Assembly (NCBI RefSeq): GCF_900142065.1
Contig: NZ_FSRJ01000003.1
Span: 1 to 64,000 of the forward strand
Length of the DNA stretch: 64,000 nucleotides
Direction: 5' to 3'
From: Agromyces cerinus subsp. cerinus
GTDB lineage: Bacteria; Actinomycetota; Actinomycetes; Actinomycetales; Microbacteriaceae
Part shown: positions 26,499 through 34,352 of the stretch, piece after piece
Position numbering within the stretch: position 1 is the stretch's first letter
Layout of the letters: each line of letters opens with the position of its first letter
The notes under the pieces: model-generated
What the model saw: the letters and a program-made list of their open reading frames with translations, nothing else
Told to the model about the DNA's origin: nothing
The model's database searches: none
Made by a program: the position numbers and the translations under genes

Positions 26499-27056
26499 AT
26501 GACCCGACGTCCTGCACTCGGAAGCGCCCTGATCGCTGCCGTCTCACTCGCCCTGCTCAGCGGATGCACGGCGACCGACGACCCCGCGCCGTCGCCGACA
26601 TCGCCCCCGACGGCCTCGTCGGCCCCGAGCGCGTCGCCGGAACCATCGCCGACCCCGAGTGCCGTCCCGGCCGCGACGTGCGACACCGTGCTCGCTGCAG
26701 AGGGCTCCCAGAAGCTCTCGGACGACGGCCTCGAGCCGCTCCCCACGCCGAAGGTGTTCGATGCACTCGCGGTTCGGATGGTGGAGGCGGACGGCATCGC
26801 CTGCGCGTGGGGCAAGCCGAGCACCGACATCACGCTGACGGTCGTGCAGGTCGGCGTCGCGCCAGGCGATGCAGGCGCCTGGTCGGACGCCCTCGCGGAG
26901 ACGGGATACGTCCTCAGCGACGACCCGGTGCCCGGCGCGTACACCGGGCCGGTGGAACCGGGCAGCGGCATCAGCCCAGTCGCCGTGCGCGCCGATGGAT
27001 CGCTCACCTTCGTCAGCGCTCCCACGTTCGCGTCGATGCTGGCGCCCGCGGCGTAG
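26499..27056 (+). CDS. Lipoprotein with DDGL and C-W-KP motifs (paralogue of 31306)
   Basis: This 185-residue lipoprotein has a signal with LLSGC (Cys23), a Pro/Ser/Thr-rich linker (about 25-58), and a folded domain with CDTV, DDGL, IACAWGKPSTD and FVSAPTFASML. The same order of motifs occurs in the lipoprotein at 31306-31869, so the two are paralogues of an unrecognised family. A TATGCT box ends 6 nt before the ATG, which suggests a leaderless mRNA. Function unknown; it is probably anchored on the outer face of the membrane. Confidence 0.82.
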   Translation: MTRRPALGSALIAAVSLALLSGCTATDDPAPSPTSPPTASSAPSASPEPSPTPSAVPAATCDTVLAAEGSQKLSDDGLEPLPTPKVFDALAVRMVEADGIACAWGKPSTDITLTVVQVGVAPGDAGAWSDALAETGYVLSDDPVPGAYTGPVEPGSGISPVAVRADGSLTFVSAPTFASMLAPAA

Positions 27057-27082
27057 CCGTCGGGCGGGGCCGGGGCCGCGCC

Positions 27083-28666
27083 TCAGCCGAGCATCGTCCC
27101 CTCGGCCGACTCCGAGGGCTTCGGGTCGGGGAGCCGGCGCATCCTGAACGCATTCGCGATGCCGAGGAGACCCGCGAGGATCGGCACGAGCAGGGCGATC
27201 TGCAGCGCGATGAACCGCGAGTCGGTGTTGATGCGCAGGATCTCCTCCTGCACCTCGGGTGTCTGGTCGACGAGCAGCGCCTCGAGTCCGGTGTTCGTCA
27301 TGATCTCGGCGTCCTCTTCGAGCACGGTCGAGACCTGCTGCTGCTCGTCGGCGCTCAGCACCGAGCTCGCCTCGGCACTCGCGGTGAACGTGAAGGCGAG
27401 CGTCGCGAGCATGATCGCGCCCGCGAAGGCGAGACCGAACGAGAGACCGAACGAACCGGCCGCCGAGTTCACGCCGGCCGCCTCGCTGACCCGCTCGTCG
27501 GAGATCGGCGAGAGCGTGTAGTTGTTCAGCTGCGAGACGAGCAGTCCGAGCCCGCAGCCCGCGATGATGAGCGGAATCGTGAGGTACCAGCCCGAATCGG
27601 CGATCGGCACGATCGGCACGAGGATCGTGATGCCGATCACGACGAGGGCGAATCCCCACAGGATGATGCTCGCCGGACGTCGCTTGAGGCCGCGCCCGGC
27701 CAGCACCGCGACGACGAACATGCTGAGCGAGAGCGGTGCGATCGAGAGCCCCGCCTGCAACGCGTTGTACTCGAACACCATCTGCAGGTAGATGGGCAGC
27801 ACGATCATCGTGCCGCCGAGCGCGATCTGCTGCAGCAACTGCCCGCTCGCCCCCGATCGGAACATCTTCGACTCGAAGAGGGTCGGGTCGAGCAGCGTCG
27901 GCTTTCCGCGCCGCTTGCGACTGCGCAGCCAGAACACGAGGAGGCCGAGCCCGAGCACGCCGATGCCGATGATCAGGCCGACGTAACCGCCGCCCTCCTG
28001 CCAGACGAGGATGCCGGTGACGACGCCGCCCATGCCGACGATCGAGAGCAGGGCGCCCACGAGGTCGATCGATCGCTCACCGTGGTACGGCACGTCCTTC
28101 ACGAGGCCGATGCCCGCCAGCACGACCGCGATGATCACCGCCTCGAGCGCGAAGCCGACCCGCCAGGAGAGGAACGTCGTGATGAATCCGCCGATGAGCG
28201 GTCCGACAGCGGCGGCGATGGCGGCGGATGCCCCGACCAGCGCGTACACCCGCTTCTGGTGCGCGCCCTCGAAGTTGCCGTGGATGAGCGACTGCATCGC
28301 GGGCAGCAGCAGCGACGCGCCGATGCCGCCGATGAACGCCCAGAAGATGATGATCGCCGGGAGGTCCTGCGCGAAGACCATCGCGATCGCGCCGATCGCG
28401 TAGCCGAGCAGGCCCAGGATGTAGGCGAGCTTGCGACCGATGAGGTCGCCGGTCTTGCCGCCGATGAGGATGAACGCCGCCGAGACGAGCGCCTCGAGGG
28501 CGATCGCCCCCTGCACGCCGCTCACCGTGGTGTCGAGATCGTGCACCACCGCCGAGATCGACACGTTCATGAGCGAGGTGTCGACCACCAGCACGAACAT
28601 GGCCATCGCGAGCAGGAAGGCGAGACGTCCGTTGAACCGCCCCCCGGGGGCCCCATTCGGTTCCAT
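27083..28666 (-). CDS. MFS transporter, DHA2-like, 14-helix drug-type
   Basis: The 527-residue protein has about fourteen membrane helices and MFS motifs: LVVDTSLMNVSISAVVHDLDT in helix 1, GGKTGDLIGRKLAYI (motif A) near residue 70 and SAAIAAAVGPLIGG (motif C) near 148. Those features mark it as a proton-driven exporter of drugs or metabolites. The last long loop (about 430-490, rich in Glu/Val) is extracellular before a final helix. It is closely similar in layout to the transporter at 59769-61391. No regulator is adjacent. Confidence 0.88.
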   Translation of the reverse strand: MEPNGAPGGRFNGRLAFLLAMAMFVLVVDTSLMNVSISAVVHDLDTTVSGVQGAIALEALVSAAFILIGGKTGDLIGRKLAYILGLLGYAIGAIAMVFAQDLPAIIIFWAFIGGIGASLLLPAMQSLIHGNFEGAHQKRVYALVGASAAIAAAVGPLIGGFITTFLSWRVGFALEAVIIAVVLAGIGLVKDVPYHGERSIDLVGALLSIVGMGGVVTGILVWQEGGGYVGLIIGIGVLGLGLLVFWLRSRKRRGKPTLLDPTLFESKMFRSGASGQLLQQIALGGTMIVLPIYLQMVFEYNALQAGLSIAPLSLSMFVVAVLAGRGLKRRPASIILWGFALVVIGITILVPIVPIADSGWYLTIPLIIAGCGLGLLVSQLNNYTLSPISDERVSEAAGVNSAAGSFGLSFGLAFAGAIMLATLAFTFTASAEASSVLSADEQQQVSTVLEEDAEIMTNTGLEALLVDQTPEVQEEILRINTDSRFIALQIALLVPILAGLLGIANAFRMRRLPDPKPSESAEGTMLG

Positions 28667-28745
28667 GGCTCACTGAACCACATCCCGCCTCCCAGCGGAA
28701 GTGCCTGTTCACGGCCGGTTCTCCTGCAGGCGCTACCATGCGGCC

Positions 28746-29372
28746 ATGTTGAAGCCGTCCCCCGACGACACCGCGGGCCACGTCGTGCACCTGATCGATC
28801 GAATCGATGCCGCAGCCCACGCGCCGGAGTCGCTGCTGCTGCCGAAGCGGATGCGCACCGCCGGCCGGGTGATGTTCGCACTCGTCGGCCTGGTCACGAC
28901 GGTCGGCGCCATCGCGGCGCTCGTGCTGCTCTGGACCGACGGGACCCCGGGCTGGTGGTTCAACCTGATCTTCACCGTCATGATCTGCGGCATCCCGGTC
29001 GCAGTGTGGGCGATGCTGATCGGCTCGATCCAGGAGGCCGGCGTCGAGCGCGCGATGCAGGAGACCTGGCAGGAGCACCGGCGCCGCGCTCGGGCCGAGC
29101 ACGGCAGCGTGGCGGATCGGCGCATCGCGCTCTCCGACGACGGCTCGGTCTCCTCCTTCGACCTCGTCGTGACGCTCGGGCCCGGGGAGACGCTGGCCGG
29201 GAGCTGGCGGCCGCGCACCTCGTCCGGCCGCCCGTTGCTGCAGACGCAGGTGCCGGGAGTCGGCACCGCAGCGCGAGTCTGGCGCATCGTCGACGCCGAC
29301 GGCGATCCGGGAGCGAGCCCGGTCGTCATCGAGGTGGCCGATCCGACGATCGTCGTGCAGCAGCGGGCGTGA
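28746..29372 (+). CDS. Membrane protein of unknown function
   Basis: The 208-residue protein has a short N-terminal soluble part, two membrane helices (about residues 40-62 and 72-95), and a C-terminal soluble domain of about 110 residues rich in beta strand pattern (RRIALSDDGSVSSFDLVVTLGPGETL). No family was recognised. The ATG is preceded by TACCAT 6 nt upstream, which indicates a leaderless mRNA. Confidence 0.7.
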   Translation: MLKPSPDDTAGHVVHLIDRIDAAAHAPESLLLPKRMRTAGRVMFALVGLVTTVGAIAALVLLWTDGTPGWWFNLIFTVMICGIPVAVWAMLIGSIQEAGVERAMQETWQEHRRRARAEHGSVADRRIALSDDGSVSSFDLVVTLGPGETLAGSWRPRTSSGRPLLQTQVPGVGTAARVWRIVDADGDPGASPVVIEVADPTIVVQQRA

Positions 29373-29453
29373 CGGATTCGCCGGGCCCGGGCGGCCCGCG
29401 CGGTCTCGTGCGAACCGGTGATGCCCGAGGCCCTCGCCGCGCGCATCGATCGG

Positions 29454-30059
29454 TCAGCGACGCGGCGCCGACTCCCGGTCGACCGCGGTCTCGACGAGCG
29501 CGCGCATCGCCGTCGGGATGCTGGACTCCTCGAGGGCGTCGATCATGAGCGGTGCGAACTGCGCCTTGCGCCCTGCGTGGGTGCCGAGGAACCGCCGGAG
29601 CTGCGCATCGGTCGCCCGCACGCGCTGCGCCGGCTGGTGCTGGAACCCGCGGAACCGGGCGAGCTCGCCGTGCTCGCCGAGCAGCTGCTGCATGCGCTCG
29701 ACGCCGAGCGCACGGATCAGCTCGCCCTCGAGGTCGGGGTCGCACGCGAAGAACCCGAACCCGGCGAGCTCGTCGAGCGTGGTCGCCGAACCGAGGCCGG
29801 CGTCGTCGACGGCGCGCCGCACGTACGCGATCTCGGCCGCGTCGAAGAGCCCGAGCACGCGCTGGCGCGGGCGCAGCTCGGCGAGCGCTCCGAGGTGACG
29901 GTGCAGGTTGGTCACGCCGCCCATCGAGACCACGCGCACCCCGGCCGCGGCGAGATCGTGCCCCAGTCGCGCAGCGAGCGCCTCGACCGCGAGGCGGTCA
30001 CTGTCGCCCTCGACGAGCAGCACGGTACCGGATGCCTCGTGCTCCGCGTCGCCGTCCAT
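29454..30059 (-). CDS. Stand-alone TOPRIM domain protein (OLD-like)
   Basis: The 201-residue protein contains a single TOPRIM domain: VLLVEGDSDRLAVEALA (catalytic Glu plus Asp), VVSMGGVTNLHRHL, and RVLGLFDAAEIAYVRRA. The pattern is that of the OLD-family nuclease TOPRIM domain, yet the ABC ATPase half is missing. It may be a nuclease or ligand-binding protein; the role is unproven. TAGGGT lies 7 nt before its ATG, so it is another leaderless candidate. The gene converges with the membrane protein at 28746 and diverges from the RIO kinase leader. Confidence 0.8.
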   Translation of the reverse strand: MDGDAEHEASGTVLLVEGDSDRLAVEALAARLGHDLAAAGVRVVSMGGVTNLHRHLGALAELRPRQRVLGLFDAAEIAYVRRAVDDAGLGSATTLDELAGFGFFACDPDLEGELIRALGVERMQQLLGEHGELARFRGFQHQPAQRVRATDAQLRRFLGTHAGRKAQFAPLMIDALEESSIPTAMRALVETAVDRESAPRR

Positions 30060-30197
30060 GGCGCCGACCCTACCCCGCAGCAGCCCGCGCAGTGAAGCAC
30101 GGGTCTGGACGTGGCGCGCGAACGCACCTAGACTGCCGGAGCTGCGTCATTCGCGTGGCATCCGCTCCGGTGCATCCGGTGAAGAAAGGAGTCGATC

Positions 30198-30257
30198 ATG
30201 GCTGTCGTTGTCGTGAACCTCCACGTTCCCTTCACTTGCGAGGCCTCCACCCGCTAA
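30198..30257 (+). CDS. Putative leader peptide (19 aa) of the RIO kinase gene
   Basis: AAAGGAG stands 6 nt before this ATG, a better ribosome site than most genes here. The frame encodes MAVVVVNLHVPFTCEASTR with four successive valine codons (30204-30215), then TAA. It ends 37 nt before the TTG start of the RIO kinase, in a stretch that folds into two alternative hairpins. This looks like a translated regulatory leader peptide rather than a functional small protein. I know of no named family. Confidence 0.5.
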   Translation: MAVVVVNLHVPFTCEASTR

Positions 30258-30287
30258 GCGGCCCGGTGGCCTCCGCGACCTTCGGAG
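30238..30287 (+). promoter_or_regulatory. Candidate translational attenuator of the RIO kinase
   Basis: Hairpin A pairs the 3' part of the leader frame (30238-30254) with 30258-30276 (arms include AGGCC/GGCCT and CACC/GGTG). Hairpin B pairs CTCCG (30271-30275) with CGGAG (30283-30287) and hides the GGAG ribosome site of the kinase. A and B share 30271-30276, so they exclude each other. Ribosome movement on the leader frame would select between them. This is deduced by eye; energies were not computed. Confidence 0.45.
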
Positions 30288-30294
30288 ATCCACC

Positions 30295-31200
30295 TTGCAC
30301 ATCACCTCGTCTCTCGACGAATCCGCCGTCGTGCGTGCGCACGCGGCATCCCATGCCTTCACGACCCCGCGATTCGACGCGGGCGATCTCGCCTTCCAGA
30401 CCGTGGAACCGGGCGAGGGCCAACGCTGGTCGACCTGGCCGGCCACCACTCCGCTCGAGCGCGGGCCGCAGCCGCGACCCGATTGGCTCGTCACTGATGC
30501 CGCGGCGATCGACACCGAACTCGGTGTCGTGAAGACCGGCAAGGAGGCCGACCTCTTCCTCATCGAACGCGCCGTACCCGACGCCGAGCCCGGCACGCTC
30601 GGCAGGCACGTGCTGCTCGCCGCCAAGCGGTACCGCGGCAGCGAGCACAGCGACTTCCACCGCTCGACCGTCTACACCGAGGGGCGCACCACCCGCCGCA
30701 GTCGCGACGCCCGCGCCCTCGCGAAGGGCACGACATTCGGCCGCGAGGTCGCGCGCGTGCAGTGGGCGGCCGCCGAGTTCGAGGCGCTGACGCGACTCAC
30801 CGAGCTCGGGGCGGCCGTGCCGTACCCGGTGCAGGTGAGCGGCACCGAGGTGCTCATGGAGTTCATCGGCGACGGCCGTGTCGCCGCTCCGCGTCTCGCC
30901 CAGGTTCGCGCCACCCCCGACGAGTTGCGCGAGCTGTTCCACCAGGTCATCGAGTTCATGCGCACGCTCGCCCGCTCGGGACTCGCGCACGGCGACCTCT
31001 CGCCGTACAACCTGCTCGTGCACGACGGCCGCATGGTCGCGATCGACCTGCCGCAGGTGGTCGACGTGGTGTCGAATCCGCAGGGCTTCGACCTGCTGCA
31101 TCGCGACTGCCGCAACGTCTGCGACTGGTTCACCCGGCAGCGGCTCGAGTGCGACGCCGAGCAGCTGTTCGGCGAGCTGATCGCCGAGGTCTACAGCTGA
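30295..31200 (+). CDS. RIO-type serine/threonine protein kinase
   Basis: The 301-residue protein has RIO kinase motifs in order: P-loop VVKTGKEADLF (78-88), the ATP-binding Lys111 in AAKRY, catalytic HGDLSPYN (232-239; Asp234) and metal-binding AIDLPQ (249-254; Asp251). Bacterial RIO kinases are poorly studied; archaeal and eukaryotic relatives act in ribosome maturation. The start is a TTG with GGAG about 7 nt upstream. A 19-codon leader frame and two mutually exclusive hairpins precede it, so its translation may be regulated. The target is unknown. Confidence 0.88.
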   Translation: MHITSSLDESAVVRAHAASHAFTTPRFDAGDLAFQTVEPGEGQRWSTWPATTPLERGPQPRPDWLVTDAAAIDTELGVVKTGKEADLFLIERAVPDAEPGTLGRHVLLAAKRYRGSEHSDFHRSTVYTEGRTTRRSRDARALAKGTTFGREVARVQWAAAEFEALTRLTELGAAVPYPVQVSGTEVLMEFIGDGRVAAPRLAQVRATPDELRELFHQVIEFMRTLARSGLAHGDLSPYNLLVHDGRMVAIDLPQVVDVVSNPQGFDLLHRDCRNVCDWFTRQRLECDAEQLFGELIAEVYS

Positions 31201-31269
31201 GCCGTGTGCGTTCGGGGGCCGGCCTCTCAGGGCTACCCCTGAACGCGGGTCACGATTCGAGCACATCCG

Positions 31270-31298
31270 TTGCGAATAGGAAGATATGTTCCTATTCT
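31270..31298 (+). promoter_or_regulatory. Promoter and perfect palindromic operator of the 31306 lipoprotein gene
   Basis: TTGCGA (31270-31275), a 17-nt spacer and TATTCT (31293-31298) form a strong promoter; the ATG follows 7 nt later, which implies a leaderless mRNA. The spacer and -10 overlap a perfect inverted repeat GAATAGGAA-GATATG-TTCCTATTC (31274-31297). A repressor bound there would occlude the promoter. The cognate regulator is not identified. Confidence 0.7.
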
Positions 31299-31305
31299 CT
31301 GTGGC

Positions 31306-31869
31306 ATGGCATCTCGAACCGAATTCCTCGCGGCGATCGCCGCCGGTGCACTCGCCCTCGTCCTCACCGGATGCGGCGCGAGCGCACCCGATTCCTCCGC
31401 CTCCGGCGCGACCGCAGAGACCGTGGCGAGCGTCGAACCGTCGGCGCCCGCGGCCGAGACGCCGGCCGATCCTCCGGCCGCCGGGCCGAGCTGCGACACC
31501 GTGTTCACCGACGCCGAGTACACGCGCATCGCCGACGACGGTCTCAGCCTCAAGGAGGAGGACCCGTACCTGCTCGGCCCCGTCATGGAGCGCATGGCCG
31601 ACGAGGGTGCACTCATCTGCGTCTGGACGAAGCCGAACAGCGACGTCTCGGTCTGGTACGCGCGACTCGAGGTGGGCGACCAGGGCCAGGCATGGCTCGA
31701 CGAACTGCAGGCCGAAGGCTGGCTCGAGGACACCCACCAGGGCGACGGCAGCTACCAGGCCCCGGCGGACTACGACGCGAACTACCAGCCCTCCGTGATG
31801 CTCGAGTCCGGCGTGCTGCATTTCGCCAGCTACAACCCGCTCCTCCGAGAGGTGCTGGAACTGCAGTAG
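31306..31869 (+). CDS. Lipoprotein with DDGL and C-W-KP motifs (paralogue of 26499)
   Basis: The 187-residue lipoprotein has a lipobox LTGC (Cys23), an Ala/Pro-rich linker and a domain with CDTV, DDGL, LICVWTKPNSD and LEVGDQGQAWLDELQAEGWL. These correspond to CDTV, DDGL, CAWGKPSTD and WSDALAETGYV in the 26499 lipoprotein. The ATG is placed at 31306 because the promoter's -10 box ends 7 nt upstream. It stands just after the RIO kinase gene but has its own promoter and a perfect operator palindrome. Function unknown. Confidence 0.83.
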   Translation: MASRTEFLAAIAAGALALVLTGCGASAPDSSASGATAETVASVEPSAPAAETPADPPAAGPSCDTVFTDAEYTRIADDGLSLKEEDPYLLGPVMERMADEGALICVWTKPNSDVSVWYARLEVGDQGQAWLDELQAEGWLEDTHQGDGSYQAPADYDANYQPSVMLESGVLHFASYNPLLREVLELQ

Positions 31870-31872
31870 CCG

Positions 31873-31891
31873 ACCCGGCTCGTCGCCGGGT
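31873..31891 (+). terminator. Hairpin after the lipoprotein gene
   Basis: ACCCGGC-TCGTC-GCCGGGT forms a perfect 7-bp stem 4 nt past the stop. It is followed by a mixed TGCTTCC sequence with no clear T-run, so termination strength is uncertain. Confidence 0.5.
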
Positions 31892-32016
31892 GCTTCCGGG
31901 TTTCGCCCGCGGCAACGCGCGCCCGACGCGGTACAGTGCACGAGATCGACGCGGATCGGCCATGGCCGGGAGGCGGCGTCACTCACCGTTCACCCGAGAC
32001 CGGAAGACTCCCAGAC

Positions 32017-33444
32017 ATGACCGTTCCCCCCGGCCCGCCGACCGAGGATTCAAGCTCAGGCACACCCGTCCCACCGGCCGCAGCCAACAGCGGCGCGATC
32101 GGAGTGATGGGACTCGATCTGCAGGAGGGGCGGGTCATCCCACGCCGCCAGGTCGTCTCGTGGGCACTGTGGGACTGGGCCACGCAGCCGTTCAACTCGG
32201 TCATCCTCACCTTCGTGTTCACGGCGCTCTACCTCACGAGCGACACCTTCCTCGACCCCGCGGTCGCCGCGCTGGGCGAAGACGACCCCGCGTACGAGCA
32301 CGCGATCGCCCAACTGGCGAGCGGGCTCGGCTGGGCGATCACCATCGCCGGCATCCTCATCGCCCTCCTCGCTCCCGTCCTCGGTCAGCGAGCGGATGTC
32401 GCGGGACGGCGCAAGGTCTGGCTGGGGGGCGCGACCGCGGCGCTGGTGCTCTGCATGCTCGCACTCTTCTTCGTGCAGGGCTCGCCCGCCTACTTCGTGC
32501 TCGGCGTCTCGCTCATCGCAGCCGGCACGGTCTTCAGTGAGATCGCCGGTGTGAACTACAACGCGATGCTCGTGCAGGTCTCAACCCGGCGCACGGTCGG
32601 AAAGGTGTCTGGTCTCGGGTGGGGGCTCGGCTACATCGGCGGCATCGTCGCACTCGTGCTCGTCGTGGTCGCGACCGCGTTCGACTGGTGGGGCATGCCG
32701 ACGGACGACGGGCTGGCCTTCCGCGTGATCGCGGTCGGATGCGCGATCTGGACGCTGATCTTCGCCTGGCCGGTGCTCGTGTACGTGCCGGAGGCACCGC
32801 CGGCTCCCGGCCGCGAACGGGTCTCGTTCTGGCGGAGCTACGTCGTGCTCTACCAGGACATCGTCGCCCTGTGGCGCAACACCCGGCCGACGTTCTGGTT
32901 CCTGCTCGCGAGCGCCGTCTTCCGCGACGGGCTCGCCGGGGTGTTCGCATTCGGTGCGGTGATCGCGGCCGTCGCCTTCCACTTCAGTTCGAACGACGTC
33001 ATGATCTTCGGCATCGCCGCGAACCTTCTCGCGGGCGTCTCGACCATCGTCGCCGGGCGGTTCGATGATCGCTTCGGCCCGCGCGCGGTGATTCTCACGG
33101 CGCTCGGCGGCCTGGTCGCTGCCGGCCTCCTCGTCTTCTTCCTCCACGACTCCGGCAAGCTCGTCTTCTGGGTGTTCGGGCTCGTGCTCACCCTCTTCGT
33201 CGGCCCCGCACAGGCGGCCTCGCGGTCGTTCCTGGCCCGCGTCACCCCCGCCGGTCGGGAGAGCGAGATCTTCGGCCTCTACGCGACCACCGGGCGCGCC
33301 GCGAGCTTCCTCTCGCCGATGCTGTGGTCGGCGTTCATCCTGGTGTTCGGCGCTACGTACTGGGGCATCCTCGGCATCGTGATCGTCGTCGCCGCGGGGC
33401 TCGTGCTCATGCTGTTCGTGCGGGAACCCGAACGTACGCCCTAG
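32017..33444 (+). CDS. MFS transporter, UMF1/Atg22-like family
   Basis: The 475-residue protein has a Pro/Ser-rich N-terminal tail of about 45 residues and about twelve helices. It carries the UMF1 signature WALWDWATQPFNSVILTFVF and GKVSGLGWGLGYIGG (helix 4-5 region), which mark this branch of the MFS. Substrates of bacterial UMF1 proteins are mostly unknown; amino-acid or small-solute export is possible. A TACAGT box occurs around 31932. It converges with the TetR gene. Confidence 0.87.
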   Translation: MTVPPGPPTEDSSSGTPVPPAAANSGAIGVMGLDLQEGRVIPRRQVVSWALWDWATQPFNSVILTFVFTALYLTSDTFLDPAVAALGEDDPAYEHAIAQLASGLGWAITIAGILIALLAPVLGQRADVAGRRKVWLGGATAALVLCMLALFFVQGSPAYFVLGVSLIAAGTVFSEIAGVNYNAMLVQVSTRRTVGKVSGLGWGLGYIGGIVALVLVVVATAFDWWGMPTDDGLAFRVIAVGCAIWTLIFAWPVLVYVPEAPPAPGRERVSFWRSYVVLYQDIVALWRNTRPTFWFLLASAVFRDGLAGVFAFGAVIAAVAFHFSSNDVMIFGIAANLLAGVSTIVAGRFDDRFGPRAVILTALGGLVAAGLLVFFLHDSGKLVFWVFGLVLTLFVGPAQAASRSFLARVTPAGRESEIFGLYATTGRAASFLSPMLWSAFILVFGATYWGILGIVIVVAAGLVLMLFVREPERTP

Positions 33445-33468
33445 GCGAGCGCGCCGACGAGGTAGCGA

Positions 33469-34113
33469 TCAGTCGCCCGCCCGCGCACGCAGGCGGGCGA
33501 CGATCTCGTCGAGTGTTCGGCTCACGATGCGGGTCATGTCGACCGCGTCGGGGTTCAGGAGCCACTGCACCTGGAGGCCGTCCATGACGGCGATGAGCGC
33601 CGAGGCCGAGTCGGAGAGCTCCTCGGGGTCGGTGTTGCCGGTGACCTCACCGAGCACGCCGGCGATCTTCTCGCGCAGCACGTCGAGGCGCATCTGGAAG
33701 TACTCGTGCGCCGGGTGCCCGTCGGTGACCGACTCCCCCGAGAGCACGGAGTAGGCCTGCACGACGCCGCGGCGATGCGTGTTCTCCTCGACGGTGTCGA
33801 TGAGGTGCTGCAGGAACGCCGGGCCCTCGGTCTGCGCACGTGCGGGCACGCCGGCGACCTCCTCGCCGTCGCGGTACTTCAGCATCGCGACGAGCAGCCC
33901 CTCCTTGCTGCCGAAGTGGTGCAGCACGCCGGCATGGGTCATGCCGGCCTGCTCGGCCACCTCGACGAGTGCGCCCTTGTTGTACCCGCGGGCGCCGAAG
34001 ACGTTCATCGCGGCCTTCAGCACGGCCTCGCGGCGCTCGGTCGTGCGGGCCTGCGGGCGCAGGGCGCGCTCGGCGGCCGGCTTGCCGCGCGCGTCGTCAT
34101 GGTCTGTGGCCAC
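33469..34113 (-). CDS. TetR family transcriptional regulator
   Basis: The 214-residue regulator has an HTH with MNVFGARGYNKGALVEVAEQAGMTHAGVLHHFGSKEGLL (about residues 35-75) and an all-helical ligand domain. The start is taken as GTG at 34113 because GGAGGG lies 8 nt upstream. A perfect 9-2-9 palindrome (34228-34247) in its own promoter region suggests autorepression. No target operon is adjacent other than itself; the MFS gene is convergent. Confidence 0.87.
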   Translation of the reverse strand: MATDHDDARGKPAAERALRPQARTTERREAVLKAAMNVFGARGYNKGALVEVAEQAGMTHAGVLHHFGSKEGLLVAMLKYRDGEEVAGVPARAQTEGPAFLQHLIDTVEENTHRRGVVQAYSVLSGESVTDGHPAHEYFQMRLDVLREKIAGVLGEVTGNTDPEELSDSASALIAVMDGLQVQWLLNPDAVDMTRIVSRTLDEIVARLRARAGD

Positions 34114-34227
34114 GGGGTTCCCTCCTGTGCGGATGCCTCGCAGCCCCGCGTCTCGCTCGATTGCAGCATTCCACGGCGACGCAGGCATTGCCCACCATCT
34201 GGCGTTCTCGAAACGTTACCACCCCAA

Positions 34228-34247
34228 CTTACTGACAGGTCAGTAAG
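34228..34247 (-). promoter_or_regulatory. Perfect palindrome, probable TetR operator
   Basis: CTTACTGAC-AG-GTCAGTAAG is perfectly symmetric and contains the TTAC/GTAA half-sites usual for TetR-type operators. It lies 115 nt upstream of the TetR start codon on the same strand. A TAACGT box between it and the gene could be the -10. Confidence 0.7.
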
Positions 34248-34352
34248 TAAGCCAGCATGGCCGCAGTCCCTCGACGATGAGACACGAACGGAGTGCAGGC
34301 GTGAGCCGTCGACGTGCCCGCGGAGCTCTCGGTCGGTTGAGGCCGGCGCCGA

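Noticed and set aside
26564-29548. Plus-strand open frame of nearly 1000 codons
   Set aside because: It covers a lipoprotein in another frame and the MFS gene in antisense; no domain is visible.
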